Source: Caryophanales bacterium UBA6259 (GTDB lineage: Bacteria > Bacillota > Bacilli > Tepidibacillales > Tepidibacillaceae). From it: a DNA stretch of 32,456 nt. The notes under the pieces were generated by a model. It made no database searches, was not told the DNA's origin, and worked only from the letters and a program-made list of their open reading frames with translations. Numbering within the stretch: the first letter of the stretch is position 1; every line of letters begins with the position of its first letter. This document shows positions 23,918 through 32,218 of the stretch, piece by piece. A program made the position numbers and the translations under genes. The stretch is taken from contig DJVJ01000040.1 in NCBI GenBank assembly GCA_002441135.1, forward strand, positions 1-32,456, written 5' to 3'.

Positions 23918-26107
23918 TTATTCCATCTTCTCAATTGGAGCAAATCTCGCTAAAAGCTTTTTGATTCCTACCGGGGTTGGAAAAGCAATTTGTAGCTCTT
24001 GGTCATCATTTTCTCCTTTTACAGCTACAACGACACCAGTTCCCCATTTATTGTGCTTTGCTTTATCCCCTACTTGCCAATCACTGCGAGGGGTAGATCT
24101 ATTTTGCATTGAATAAATACTCTTCTTTTGAATCATTTGGGCTTGGTATTGCTGTTTTTCCTTTTTCCTTAAATCCTCGATTAATTCCTGTGGAATTTCA
24201 TCAATAAATCGGGATTTTTTATTCATTTGTGTTTTACCAAAAATCATTCGACTAGCAGCATGTGTAATATATAATTCCTGTTCTGCCCTAGTAATTCCGA
24301 CATAAGCCAATCTTCTTTCCTCTTCCATTTCCGATTCATCCACTAATGCTCGATTATGAGGGAAAATACCTTCTTCTACTCCTGCTAAAAAGACGATTGG
24401 AAATTCTAATCCCTTAGCACTATGAAGGGTCATCATTGTTACACCGTTTAGCTTATCTTCATCTCCCTCTAGCTGGTCAATATCACTAACTAGGGCAATA
24501 TCCGTAAGGAAAGCAGACAAGGATTTATCTTCATTTTTATTTTCAAATTCCAATGTAACAGATAATAATTCCTTAATATTTTCAATACGACTTTCAGCTT
24601 CGAGTGATTTTTCTTTTTTGAGTTCCTCTATATATTTTGTCTGTTCTAGGATTTTTTCCGTTAACTCCGTTACCCCTAGATATTCTACCATCTGATTTAA
24701 ATTCTTAATCATCTCTGCGAATTCAATTACGCTATTTGTTGCCCTTGCAGTTAGACCAAGAAAATCAGCAATACTAATAGCCTGAAACATCGACATTCCA
24801 TGGGATGTAGCATACTCCGCAATCTTGTCTACTGTAGTAGCACCAATGCTTCTCTTTGGAACATTGATAATCCTTCGTAAGCTAATATCATCATTTGGAT
24901 TTAGAATCAGACGCAAATAAGCAATAATATCCTTAATCTCTTTTCGTTCATAGAACTTGGTGCCTCCAACTAGCTGATAAGGAATATTTGACTTCATAAA
25001 TACATCCTCAATCACACGAGTTTGGGCATTGGTACGATATAACACAGCAAAATCGGCATATTGCTTTCCTTTGTCTAAGCCATCTTGAATCACCTTCGCA
25101 ATAAAATAAGCTTCATCATGCTCTGTACTTGCTTCATAAAGCGTAATTGTATTGCCCTGCGGGTTCTCTGTCCACAGCTTTTTATCTTTTCTTTGTTGGT
25201 TATTGTTAATCACGGCATTAGCTGCAGCTAAAATATTTTTTGTAGAACGATAATTTTGTTCTAATTTAATGGTCTTGGCATTTTTAAAATCTTCTTCAAA
25301 GTTTAAAATATTACCAATATCTGCGCCTCTCCATTTATAAATGGACTGATCCGCATCTCCAACTACACAAATATTTTGATGATAATCTGCAAGCATCCTC
25401 ACAAGCATATATTGAGATCTATTGGTATCCTGATACTCATCAACGTGAATATATTGAAACTTTTTCTGATAGAATTCCAATACTTCAGGCACCTTTTGAA
25501 ATAACTCTACTGTCTTCATGATCAAATCATCAAAATCTAAGGAGTCATTCGCCTTTAGTCTTTTTTGATATTGTTCATACACATTGGAAACTTTTTGTTC
25601 AAAATAATCATTAGCCACCTTTGAATAAGCTTCTGGAGTTTTTAGCTCATTTTTCGCCTGACTGATTGCAGCAAGGATTGCTTTTGGTTCAAAGCGCTTT
25701 GTATCTATATTTAAATCCTTCATTATTTGTTTAATTACATTAAGCTGATCCGAAGAATCCAAAATCGTAAAATTATTGGAGTAGTCAATTCTCGCAATAT
25801 CTCTTCGCAAAATGCGCACACACATCGAGTGGAAGGTAGATACCCAAATATCGTCTCCTTTAGAACCAATTAGCTTGGTAATCCGGTCCTTCATTTCTTT
25901 TGCCGCTTTATTGGTAAAGGTAATGGCTAAAATACTCCATGGAGTCACGCCTACTTCTAAAAGATACGCGATTCTGTGGGTTACTACCTTTGTTTTCCCA
26001 CTACCTGCTCCAGCCATTAACAAAACTGGTCCATTTATCGTTTTAACGGCAATTGCTTGCTGTTCATTAAGGCCATGTGTAATATTACTATTTTTAATTT
26101 GTTCCAT
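23918..26107 (-). CDS. pcrA: ATP-dependent DNA helicase PcrA
   Basis: PcrA is the essential UvrD-like 3'-5' helicase of Gram-positive bacteria, acting in repair, plasmid rolling-circle replication and removal of RecA or stalled RNA polymerase. The 729-residue protein shows the superfamily 1 motifs: Q-motif GLNEQQAIAV, Walker A GAGSGKT (33-39), AITFTNKAAKEM, HVDEYQDTN, VGDADQSIYKWRGA, LEQNYRST, VTMMTLHSAKGLEFP and YVGITRAEQELYI. The C-terminal region has the KOW/Tudor-like DWQVGDKAKHNKWGTGVVV (about 675-695), known to bind RNA polymerase. ATG at 26107 has AAAGGGTGA upstream. Confidence 0.98.
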   Translation of the reverse strand: MEQIKNSNITHGLNEQQAIAVKTINGPVLLMAGAGSGKTKVVTHRIAYLLEVGVTPWSILAITFTNKAAKEMKDRITKLIGSKGDDIWVSTFHSMCVRILRRDIARIDYSNNFTILDSSDQLNVIKQIMKDLNIDTKRFEPKAILAAISQAKNELKTPEAYSKVANDYFEQKVSNVYEQYQKRLKANDSLDFDDLIMKTVELFQKVPEVLEFYQKKFQYIHVDEYQDTNRSQYMLVRMLADYHQNICVVGDADQSIYKWRGADIGNILNFEEDFKNAKTIKLEQNYRSTKNILAAANAVINNNQQRKDKKLWTENPQGNTITLYEASTEHDEAYFIAKVIQDGLDKGKQYADFAVLYRTNAQTRVIEDVFMKSNIPYQLVGGTKFYERKEIKDIIAYLRLILNPNDDISLRRIINVPKRSIGATTVDKIAEYATSHGMSMFQAISIADFLGLTARATNSVIEFAEMIKNLNQMVEYLGVTELTEKILEQTKYIEELKKEKSLEAESRIENIKELLSVTLEFENKNEDKSLSAFLTDIALVSDIDQLEGDEDKLNGVTMMTLHSAKGLEFPIVFLAGVEEGIFPHNRALVDESEMEEERRLAYVGITRAEQELYITHAASRMIFGKTQMNKKSRFIDEIPQELIEDLRKKEKQQYQAQMIQKKSIYSMQNRSTPRSDWQVGDKAKHNKWGTGVVVAVKGENDDQELQIAFPTPVGIKKLLARFAPIEKME

Positions 26108-26196
26108 TTTCTATCGTCACCCTTTATAAGTACGTTTGTTCGCTTATTTATTATAGCTAATTATATCTAACCTTGGTTTAAGCTTCAATCATAGAT

Positions 26197-26886
26197 TTAT
26201 CTGGTTTTAAGCTGAACAGTTAATAAAGCCTGCTCAAAATCTTCATATATCAAATTCCCTACGATAATCGTATCTGCATAGTGGGCCATTTCTTTTGCTT
26301 TTTCTAAAGAATTAATTCCACCGCCGTAAAAAATTCGAGAATGGTGAACAATGTTTCTTACTTCTTTAATCCACTCAACCTCTCCATAGGTTCCACTGTA
26401 TTCTACATATAAAATAGGAAGCTTTAAAAGCTGATCGCAAAGTCTTGCGTATGCGACTAAATCCTCTAAATCTAAATCTGTCTTGCTATCGGTTAGACTA
26501 GCTACCGAGGAAGCCGGATTTAATACCACATATCCTTCCACTATCACCTGGTTCCAGTTGACTAAATCACCATATTCCTTTAAGGCATACTGATGAATAT
26601 TAAAAATCCACTCTGGATTCTGTGCATTTAATACTAAAGGAATATAATAATAGTCAAATCCAGGTACAATTGCCTCCATGTTTGAAATTTCCTGAATGAC
26701 TAATACAGAGTGCTTTCGTACCTCCTTAAGCAATCTTCTAGTGTCTTCATAGGTAATATCTAACGTACCACCAATAACAATGGCATCGGTGCCTGAGTTA
26801 GCTAACCGTTCTATCTGTTCATCGGTAATTGGCTTATTAGGATCTAGCTTAAAGATATGCTTAATTGAGGATAACCAGCTTTCCAT
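26197..26886 (-). CDS. pcrB: Heptaprenylglyceryl phosphate synthase
   Basis: PcrB joins heptaprenyl diphosphate to sn-glycerol-1-phosphate, forming an archaeal-type ether lipid in Bacillales. The 229-residue TIM-barrel protein has the family signatures KLDPNKPI near the N-terminus, VIGGTLDITYEDT, YYIPLVLNAQNP, EGYVVLNPASSVASLT, YVEYSGTYG and the phosphate-binding IFYGGGINSLEKA and DTIIVGNLIYED. I start at ATG 26886, with GGAGG six bases upstream, rather than the TTG at 26892 next to that site. It precedes pcrA, as is usual. Confidence 0.96.
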   Translation of the reverse strand: MESWLSSIKHIFKLDPNKPITDEQIERLANSGTDAIVIGGTLDITYEDTRRLLKEVRKHSVLVIQEISNMEAIVPGFDYYYIPLVLNAQNPEWIFNIHQYALKEYGDLVNWNQVIVEGYVVLNPASSVASLTDSKTDLDLEDLVAYARLCDQLLKLPILYVEYSGTYGEVEWIKEVRNIVHHSRIFYGGGINSLEKAKEMAHYADTIIVGNLIYEDFEQALLTVQLKTR

Positions 26887-26947
26887 ATTCAACCTCCGCT
26901 AAAAGATTACATCTAAAATAATGATATTTTCTTATCGATTAAAAAAG

Positions 26948-26972
26948 AAAAGGGAGTATGCTACCCCCTTTT
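26948..26972 (-). terminator. Terminator between yerC and pcrB
   Basis: On the minus strand AAAAGGGGGTA pairs with TACTCCCTTTT (11 pairs, one G-U) around a three-base loop and is followed by six U residues. It lies 20 bases after the yerC stop, so pcrB-pcrA-ligA probably has its own promoter or depends on read-through. Confidence 0.8.
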
Positions 26973-26991
26973 CGTTGTCATCACACTTATT

Positions 26992-27318
26992 CTATTTTAC
27001 TTCTTTTTCTTCATTGGTTTCAACGGGATTTAATGTTAGACGATCTAACGCCATTCTGTACCCGTCGTTTCCATAGTTTAAGCAACGCTTTACACGTGAG
27101 ATAGTAGCGGTACTTGCACCAGTTTCGGATTCAATTTGATTATAAGTAAACCCTTTTGTTAGCATTCTTGCAACTTCTAAACGTTGTGCTAAAGACTGAA
27201 TTTCATTAACTGTCATTAAATCATCAAAGAATTGGTATGCTTCATCTAAGTTCTCTAGTTTTAAGATTGATTGAAATAATTGATCAACAGATTTGTCTTT
27301 TAATTTATCAAATGGCAC
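26992..27318 (-). CDS. yerC: TrpR-like DNA-binding protein, YerC/YecD family
   Basis: This 108-residue protein belongs to the YerC/YecD branch of the TrpR-like helix-turn-helix family. The visible domain is an all-helical repressor fold with LMTVNEIQSLAQRLEVARML, then the helix-turn-helix TYNQIESETGASTATISRVK and CLNYGNDGYRMAL. The regulated genes are not known to me. The start is GTG at 27318; the ATG at 27320 is out of frame and short. GAGGTGA lies six bases upstream. It sits next to yerB and pcrB as in Bacillus. Confidence 0.93.
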   Translation of the reverse strand: MPFDKLKDKSVDQLFQSILKLENLDEAYQFFDDLMTVNEIQSLAQRLEVARMLTKGFTYNQIESETGASTATISRVKRCLNYGNDGYRMALDRLTLNPVETNEEKEVK

Positions 27319-27467
27319 ATTACTTCACCTCACGAAAATATTACCATAATCAAATTAAAAATGATAGTCCCCACGTAGACTTTTTTTCAATTTAAAGATA
27401 GAAAGTGTAAACGGATTCAACCATGCTACAGTTGAAGTGTTTTTTTACATTAAACGAATAAAGCTGT

Positions 27468-28502
27468 CTACCGGTAGGAGACATTTGTGATATTTGGAAT
27501 GAATATTGTCCAGGTTTGACCAGGATGAAGTGCTTGTTCTTTTCCATTAATAAAAGGACGAATAACACCATCTTTTCTTTCCCAAGTTACTTCCTGTACT
27601 ACACCATTTTGAAATAAAAATCCTTTACCCGGTCCATAAACATCAACCTCACGTCTGCCAACATTATCAAAAATTTTGTGCGTCGCATGAACCACTAAAA
27701 TATTCTTTGCGGTTAATTGTTCTTTTGTCTCTAAATCCGCATGCGGCTTTCCATTAACGGATCGCTTATAAATTTGATTAGCCTCATCATATTGATAATC
27801 GACAACATAGTTCTCGTAATAATTAATATTGATATTTTTCGCTAGAGTTCCATTGGCCATTTCTCCTTCTTCAAGAAATGGGAAGGTTGGTATATAGCCA
27901 TCCATACGGTAATTTCGTTGTTCAGCAGCCGCTCTTAGCTTTTCTATATTGGTATAAAGATTATGTGGTGCACTCCTAAAGCTTTCACGCCAATAGGCTG
28001 CCCCTGCCTTCCTTATTTCATCTAAATCTGGGAGTTGTCCCTGATCAAGCATTACCAAAGCTTGTGGACTTTGGCCAGCATGTCCAATTAAGGCATCAAA
28101 ACCATCAATAATATGGATGTAATAAGGGCGGATACTTCGAACCGGCCCAATTACCTCTGGCTCTTGACTATGATAAATAGCAATAAATCGAGTAATCATG
28201 CCCTCCGCTAATATTTCATACACCATGTCTGCTTGCTCTAAGCCGGTTTGTGGTCTTGCCTCAAAATGATTTTCAATCATTACACCAACAATTCTTGTTT
28301 TTGAAAGGTCTTTATCTGTTGGCATCCCTGTCAACGGAGCAATGAATTTAGGGGCTTCCTCTTCTTCTTTTTCTTCTTGATCTTCCACTTCAACTACAGG
28401 TTGATCCTCTTTTACTGGAACAGTTGTTTCTTGTGAACTACAGCCAAATAAAGAAATTATTAAGAATAATAAAAGTATGAGTATAAATCCTTTTTGCCTC
28501 AT
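27468..28502 (-). CDS. yerB: DUF3048 lipoprotein YerB
   Basis: This 344-residue lipoprotein (Cys21, lipobox SLFGC) has an acidic linker rich in Glu (about 30-50) followed by the DUF3048 domain, with stretches APLTGMP, VMIENHFEARPQTGLEQAD, YEILAEGMITRFIAIYHS, VGPVRSIR-like IGPVRSIRPYYIHI and a C-terminal half with DVYGPGKGFLFQNG and PGQTWTIFIPN. The function is not established. The order yerB-yerC-pcrB-pcrA-ligA is conserved. ATG at 28502 has AAGGAGAGG upstream. Confidence 0.92.
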   Translation of the reverse strand: MRQKGFILILLLFLIISLFGCSSQETTVPVKEDQPVVEVEDQEEKEEEEAPKFIAPLTGMPTDKDLSKTRIVGVMIENHFEARPQTGLEQADMVYEILAEGMITRFIAIYHSQEPEVIGPVRSIRPYYIHIIDGFDALIGHAGQSPQALVMLDQGQLPDLDEIRKAGAAYWRESFRSAPHNLYTNIEKLRAAAEQRNYRMDGYIPTFPFLEEGEMANGTLAKNININYYENYVVDYQYDEANQIYKRSVNGKPHADLETKEQLTAKNILVVHATHKIFDNVGRREVDVYGPGKGFLFQNGVVQEVTWERKDGVIRPFINGKEQALHPGQTWTIFIPNITNVSYR

Positions 28503-28591
28503 GCTGCACCTCTCCTTTTTTTATTGGTATTAATAAAGTTCTCTTCAACTATTCTTATCCCTGCTATTTCGTATTATTTATCTTATTATGG

Positions 28592-28597
28592 TAAAAT
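28592..28597 (+). promoter_or_regulatory. Extended -10 promoter of the 87-residue gene
   Basis: TAAAAT preceded by TG with one spacer base (TGGTAAAAT, TG at 28589-28590) forms an extended -10. The -35 region is poor. It is about 34 bases before the ATG at 28631. Confidence 0.35.
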
Positions 28598-28630
28598 ATG
28601 ACTAAATCGTTTATTCAGGAGGAATTATTA

Positions 28631-28894
28631 ATGGCTATTAACGTTAGAGTCGAAGGAATAGAGGAAGCAGAGCATCCATTTTATATTGTTCGTTATATTG
28701 TAGAGGAAGATGGAAACGAGTTGATTAATAGTGTGGCTAGATTTGCTATCTTACCAAAAGGGAAAACCGTTCAATTCTTAGAGCCAGATATGCGCAAAAT
28801 GTTAACCACTAAAGCAGAACCACCAATTCAACCTATTGTCGATCAGCTTGTAAGAGAAACAGTTGAAGATTATCTAAACAAAAATGAGGGATAG
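28631..28894 (+). CDS. Small protein of unknown function
   Basis: I do not recognise this 87-residue protein. It is soluble and acidic, with no signal peptide or membrane helix. The first half reads like a beta-rich fold (INVRVEGIEE, FYIVRYIVEEDG, INSVARFAILPKGKTVQF), and the second half is helical (PIVDQLVRETVEDYLNKN). ATG at 28631 has CAGGAGG eight bases upstream and is clearly better than the upstream in-frame ATG at 28598. It is divergent from yerB and ends at a good terminator, so it is probably expressed alone. Confidence 0.8.
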   Translation: MAINVRVEGIEEAEHPFYIVRYIVEEDGNELINSVARFAILPKGKTVQFLEPDMRKMLTTKAEPPIQPIVDQLVRETVEDYLNKNEG

Positions 28895-28918
28895 TTAACT
28901 TGTAAAATACACAACAAA

Positions 28919-28944
28919 AAAAGATGGAAACTACTCCATCTTTT
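28919..28944. terminator. Bidirectional terminator between the 87-residue gene and the binding-lipoprotein gene
   Basis: AAAAGATGGA and TCCATCTTTT form a 10-bp stem with a six-base loop, with A-rich and T-rich flanks. It lies between convergent stops at 28894 and 28954. Confidence 0.88.
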
Positions 28945-28953
28945 CTTTAATTT

Positions 28954-29934
28954 CTATTTTAAACCAAATTTCCTTTTGGCTTCTTCATTAACGGTTAGGG
29001 TTACTTCATTGATTTCTTCAACAGGTATATTCCTTGGAGATTCACCTTTAAGAATTTTGGCTGCCATTTCTCCAGTTTGAACCCCAATCATAAATTGATC
29101 TATTCCGTAAGTAGCAACTGCTCCTCGTTTTACAGACTCCTCATCGGATGCAAATAATGGAATTTTGGCTTCTTCTGCAACTTTTAACACGGCATCCAAA
29201 GCAGAAACAATCATATTATCATTCAGAATAAAAAGTGCATCTACTTTATTGATAAGCGCTGCAGTTCCTAGACTCACTTCTGAAGTAGAGCTTACTCCCG
29301 CTTCCTCAATTTTGATCCCTTTTGCTTTTGCAGCCTTTTTCGCTGCTCCTAACTGAACTTCTGCATTTACTTCGCCAGTATTATATACGATACCAATCGC
29401 TTTTACATCTGGCACCATTTCTTTGATTAAATCAATTTGTTTTTCAATGGGAACCATATCAGAGGTTCCAGTGATGTTTTCTCCAGGTTGGTCAAAGTCT
29501 TTTACCAAACCAGCAGCAACAGGATCGGTTACCGCAGAGAATACAACTGGAATGTTCTTCTTTGCCTGTTCAGATGCTTGAAAAGCAGCTTGTGCAGATG
29601 GTGTCGTTATCGCAATCATCATATTTACTTCATCGGCAACAAATTTTTGTGCAATTGTAGTCGCTACACTTCGATCCCCTTGTGCATTCAGATAATCTAT
29701 CCTGATGTTCTTGCCATCTTCAAAACCGTTATCTGCTAATCCTTTTAATATCCCTTCACGAATCGAATCTAAAGAGGGATGCTCCACAATTTGTGTAATT
29801 CCAATCTTGAGTGGTACTGCATTTGACGAATCATTCATTACCGAAGAATTCGTCGGTTGGGTTTCTTTCACACAACCTGTCAATAACGATATAACCATAA
29901 TAAAGCTGACTAAAATAAATAAACCTCTTCTCAT
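28954..29934 (-). CDS. ABC transporter substrate-binding lipoprotein, TrpX-like family
   Basis: This 326-residue lipoprotein (Cys21, lipobox LLTGC) belongs to the ABC substrate-binding family that includes TrpX. Stretches typical of the family are KIGITQIVEHPSLDSIREGI, IDYLNAQGDRSVATTIAQKF, ITTPSAQAA, PVVFSAVTDPVAAGLV, NITGTSD, and FASDEESVKRGAVATYGID. Members usually sit beside a permease and an ATPase gene; here neither is nearby and the gene ends at a terminator, so it is an orphan or its partners lie elsewhere. ATG at 29934 has GGAGGAG seven bases upstream. The ligand, tryptophan or another small molecule, is not evident. Confidence 0.9.
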   Translation of the reverse strand: MRRGLFILVSFIMVISLLTGCVKETQPTNSSVMNDSSNAVPLKIGITQIVEHPSLDSIREGILKGLADNGFEDGKNIRIDYLNAQGDRSVATTIAQKFVADEVNMMIAITTPSAQAAFQASEQAKKNIPVVFSAVTDPVAAGLVKDFDQPGENITGTSDMVPIEKQIDLIKEMVPDVKAIGIVYNTGEVNAEVQLGAAKKAAKAKGIKIEEAGVSSTSEVSLGTAALINKVDALFILNDNMIVSALDAVLKVAEEAKIPLFASDEESVKRGAVATYGIDQFMIGVQTGEMAAKILKGESPRNIPVEEINEVTLTVNEEAKRKFGLK

Positions 29935-29960
29935 CTAAGCTCTCCTCCACTTCTTCCTCA

Positions 29961-29975
29961 TTGGCTTTTCGCCAA
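29961..29975 (-). promoter_or_regulatory. Leader hairpin of the binding-lipoprotein gene
   Basis: TTGGC and GCCAA form a 5-bp stem with a GAAAA loop (minus strand) near the predicted 5' end of the transcript. A short in-frame reading frame of eight codons, MRKKWRRA then stop, starts in the 3' arm at 29961 and stops at 29935, right before the main ATG. Confidence 0.4.
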
Positions 29976-29985
29976 CCTCCACTTT

Positions 29986-30014
29986 AATATATCACAGTAT
30001 TAAAACTCCGTAAA
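29986..30014 (-). promoter_or_regulatory. Sigma-A-type promoter of the binding-lipoprotein gene
   Basis: On the minus strand TTTACG (30009-30014) and TATATT (29986-29991) are 17 bases apart. Transcription would start near 29979, leaving a leader of about 45 bases. Confidence 0.5.
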
Positions 30015-30020
30015 TAAATT

Positions 30021-30533
30021 CTATTCGTTCATCTTTTTTAGTTCCTTTAAAACAAAATTTTCTCTATTTATCCATTTATTTGGATTGTTTTGAAGCAACA
30101 TTTTTTCATTTTGATGAATTGCATCATCTAAAGTGACCCATTTAGGGTTAAATTCTTGGTCAGACTCATAAGTATCTAATTGCTGAGCAACTCTTTTTTC
30201 GTCAGTTAGCTCACAGATATAGTAAAACGATGTCATTTGGAATATAGCCTCATTATCATAAGTGTCTGGTTTCCTCTCTATAACAGAACCCACCTTGTCT
30301 TTAACTAAGATGTTTAAGTACCCAGTCTCTTCAGCTACTTCACGTATAAGCGCGTCTGAATGACTTTCCCCTTCTTCTACTCCACCCCCGGGAAATTTAT
30401 AATCTCCCCTATTCGATTGAACTAAAAGAATTCTATTGTTTTGAGAAATAACGGCTCTTACTGCTTCCCTATGATTAATCTCTTTAACGCCTGTATTTAT
30501 GTTTTTCTCCTCAAACGCTTTATTAAAAATCAC
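30021..30533 (-). CDS. Nudix hydrolase
   Basis: This 170-residue protein is a Nudix-family pyrophosphohydrolase. The Nudix box is complete: Gly50, Glu56, then REVAEETGY at 64-72, in the GX5EX7REUXEEXGU pattern. The flanking beta strands (AVRAVISQNNRILLVQSNRGDYKFPGG) and the WVTLDDAI segment near the end are typical. The substrate cannot be predicted. The start is GTG at 30533 with GGGAGG seven bases upstream; the ATG one base upstream is out of frame. It follows a terminator, so it is probably a single gene. Confidence 0.92.
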   Translation of the reverse strand: MIFNKAFEEKNINTGVKEINHREAVRAVISQNNRILLVQSNRGDYKFPGGGVEEGESHSDALIREVAEETGYLNILVKDKVGSVIERKPDTYDNEAIFQMTSFYYICELTDEKRVAQQLDTYESDQEFNPKWVTLDDAIHQNEKMLLQNNPNKWINRENFVLKELKKMNE

Positions 30534-30570
30534 ATTTGAACCTCCCTATTCTACTACATTTAAACTTCAA

Positions 30571-30605
30571 TAAGAAAAAGCCATTCTCCTTCTTGAAGAA
30601 TAGCT
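30571..30605 (-). terminator. Terminator downstream of the four-helix membrane protein gene
   Basis: On the minus strand AGCTATTCT pairs with AGAATGGCT (nine pairs, one G-U) around a nine-base loop and is followed by TTTTTCTT. It ends the membrane-protein transcript 36 bases after its stop. Confidence 0.8.
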
Positions 30606-30640
30606 CTCGTTACTTTAATAAAATACTCCACAAAGTTTCT

Positions 30641-31078
30641 CTAATAATTCTTATCTTGTGATTGGGTATTAAAAATACTTAATATTAAGGTTAAACCTGC
30701 AATATTACCAAATACCCCCAAATTAGATATTTTTATTAGCCAATAAGGAATGAATGAAAATGTTAAATTATCAAATATAGAACTAAATGTAGCCAATATC
30801 GGGTATGAAAATGAAATTAATATACTAGGAACAGATATGCCCCAAAATAAAGCTGAATTAAAATTAAGCCGCCATCTTTTTATGAAAATAAGAGATATAT
30901 AGATTCCAAATATTATCGAAACTAATAGATTTGCCCAAAGTAAAGGAATAAGATTGAATGTGTCATTCGCTATTTGTTTGAAAGGATTTAAAATATTTAA
31001 ATTTATTATTGCTAATATGATTAATCCAACTACCCAAGATAAATTCCAAAAGTAAGGTGTCCATTTAGATTCTTTCAC
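30641..31078 (-). CDS. Four-helix membrane protein of unknown function
   Basis: I do not recognise this 145-residue protein. It has four hydrophobic segments, near residues 10-29, 43-65, 74-98 and 115-136, with a short polar N-terminus and C-terminus. There is no catalytic motif. The start is GTG at 31078, with AGGAGG eight bases upstream. It is the last gene before a terminator on the minus strand, following the M50 protease gene by 130 bases. Its very AT-rich codons match the M50 and the small membrane genes rather than the housekeeping block. Confidence 0.7.
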   Translation of the reverse strand: MKESKWTPYFWNLSWVVGLIILAIINLNILNPFKQIANDTFNLIPLLWANLLVSIIFGIYISLIFIKRWRLNFNSALFWGISVPSILISFSYPILATFSSIFDNLTFSFIPYWLIKISNLGVFGNIAGLTLILSIFNTQSQDKNY

Positions 31079-31208
31079 GAATATCGCCTCCTATCTTTAT
31101 TTACGATGTAAAACTAATGAGTTTCAAAATTCATTTGTTACCTTTTTTCTTTTTAATCCATATATAAACATAAAATATAATCGTTAAGATTGTGATAGAT
31201 AATTAATC

Positions 31209-31931
31209 TCAATCTATTTTGCAATCTACAACGATCGCTTTCGGAACTTCACTTTTAATATTTTCCATTTTTTCAAATGCCTCAATCATTTCTACTTCTT
31301 CTTTTAGTTCTTTATAATACTGATATTTAGAATAATAACCATAGTATTGAATCCCCACTTCTTTTGAATTTATAAGTGCCTCAATACTTGATAGTTTAAT
31401 ACTTGAATATTTCCCACCTGTATTTATATGCTCTACAATATTAAATAAAGCAATCTCCTCATCAGCCTCTTGTCCTCCATGAGAAAGTCTATACCACCTT
31501 TTACCATCAACAAATAGAATTCCTGTTTTTAAAGGGAGTGGTAATCCGCTTACTATCCCCATGCCTAAAGCCATTGCCCCCAATAAAATTAAAAAAAGGT
31601 TATCCATCATTACTCCTATGGGAAGAAATATAATTCCCATAATTATCGAAGCTAGTGGTCCTCCCAGTAAAACTTTAGACCATATTTTTATATTATTTTT
31701 GTTTGCTGTTTTAGGAATGGTACCTCCCACACCGCCCCATAAGGCTATATTCTTTTCAAAATAAAACTTAATTTTGTCATTATCATCTGCTTTGATTCCT
31801 AAGGGTCCAATTACCAATAACCAAAATTTCCAGCCATTAGCCAAGCCAACAAAAATATGACCTAACTCATGGATTACACCTGCAATGAAGTAACTCAATA
31901 TACTGGTTAAAATATAGTTAATAAATTCCAT
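31209..31931 (-). CDS. M50-family intramembrane zinc metalloprotease
   Basis: This 240-residue protein has the site-2-protease type zinc motif HELGH at 21-25 inside the first membrane helix, the conserved GGPLASI at 90-96, and a third ligand candidate Asp142 in FVDGKRW, which fits the second family motif (normally N-P-x-x-DG). About four hydrophobic segments are followed by a soluble helical C-terminal tail (about 150-240). It lacks a PDZ domain, so it is not an RseP-type protease and is closer to the small M50 members such as SpoIVFB. The substrate is unknown. ATG at 31931 has AGGAG nine bases upstream. Small membrane-protein genes flank it. Confidence 0.85.
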   Translation of the reverse strand: MEFINYILTSILSYFIAGVIHELGHIFVGLANGWKFWLLVIGPLGIKADDNDKIKFYFEKNIALWGGVGGTIPKTANKNNIKIWSKVLLGGPLASIIMGIIFLPIGVMMDNLFLILLGAMALGMGIVSGLPLPLKTGILFVDGKRWYRLSHGGQEADEEIALFNIVEHINTGGKYSSIKLSSIEALINSKEVGIQYYGYYSKYQYYKELKEEVEMIEAFEKMENIKSEVPKAIVVDCKID

Positions 31932-31974
31932 TTTTCTAAACTCCTAAAGAATAGATTTATTTAATAATATTTTT

Positions 31975-32142
31975 TTAATTTTGTTTTTCTAACAATTTAA
32001 TAATCCTATTGTTTTGCTCGACTTGGATTTCACTATTTACTTTGATTTGGTGAACCCATTTCAAAAGAAATACTAATATCAATAGCGGTAATAGAATAAG
32101 TAAAAAATAAATAATAATATTAAAGCCTAATAATATAGACAT
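31975..32142 (-). CDS. Small single-pass membrane protein of 55 residues
   Basis: This reading frame starts at ATG 32142 with a G-rich ribosome binding site (GGGGGGAAG) two to five bases upstream, and stops at 31975. The product begins MSILLGFNIIIYFLLILLPL, so residues 3-27 form one long hydrophobic helix, then a polar helical tail (KWVHQIKVNSEIQVEQNNR, ending KLLEKQN) that could form a coiled coil. I do not recognise a family. It lies 43 bases upstream of the M50 protease gene in the same direction, which makes it a possible partner or substrate of that protease. Confidence 0.6.
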   Translation of the reverse strand: MSILLGFNIIIYFLLILLPLLILVFLLKWVHQIKVNSEIQVEQNNRIIKLLEKQN

Positions 32143-32218
32143 TTCTTCCCCCCACGTGATAATTTAAAGTTTATTCTCATATCCAGTCCTTCAACTCTTA
32201 CTCCCGTTACATCGATTA

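Noticed and set aside
25812..26129. 105-codon plus-strand frame antisense to pcrA
   Set aside because: Antisense shadow of the helicase N-terminal motifs.
27416..27436. TTCAAC/GTTGAA hairpin with a T7 run on the plus strand near yerB
   Set aside because: No plus-strand gene ends here, and on the minus strand no U tract follows, so it is not a convincing terminator for yerB.
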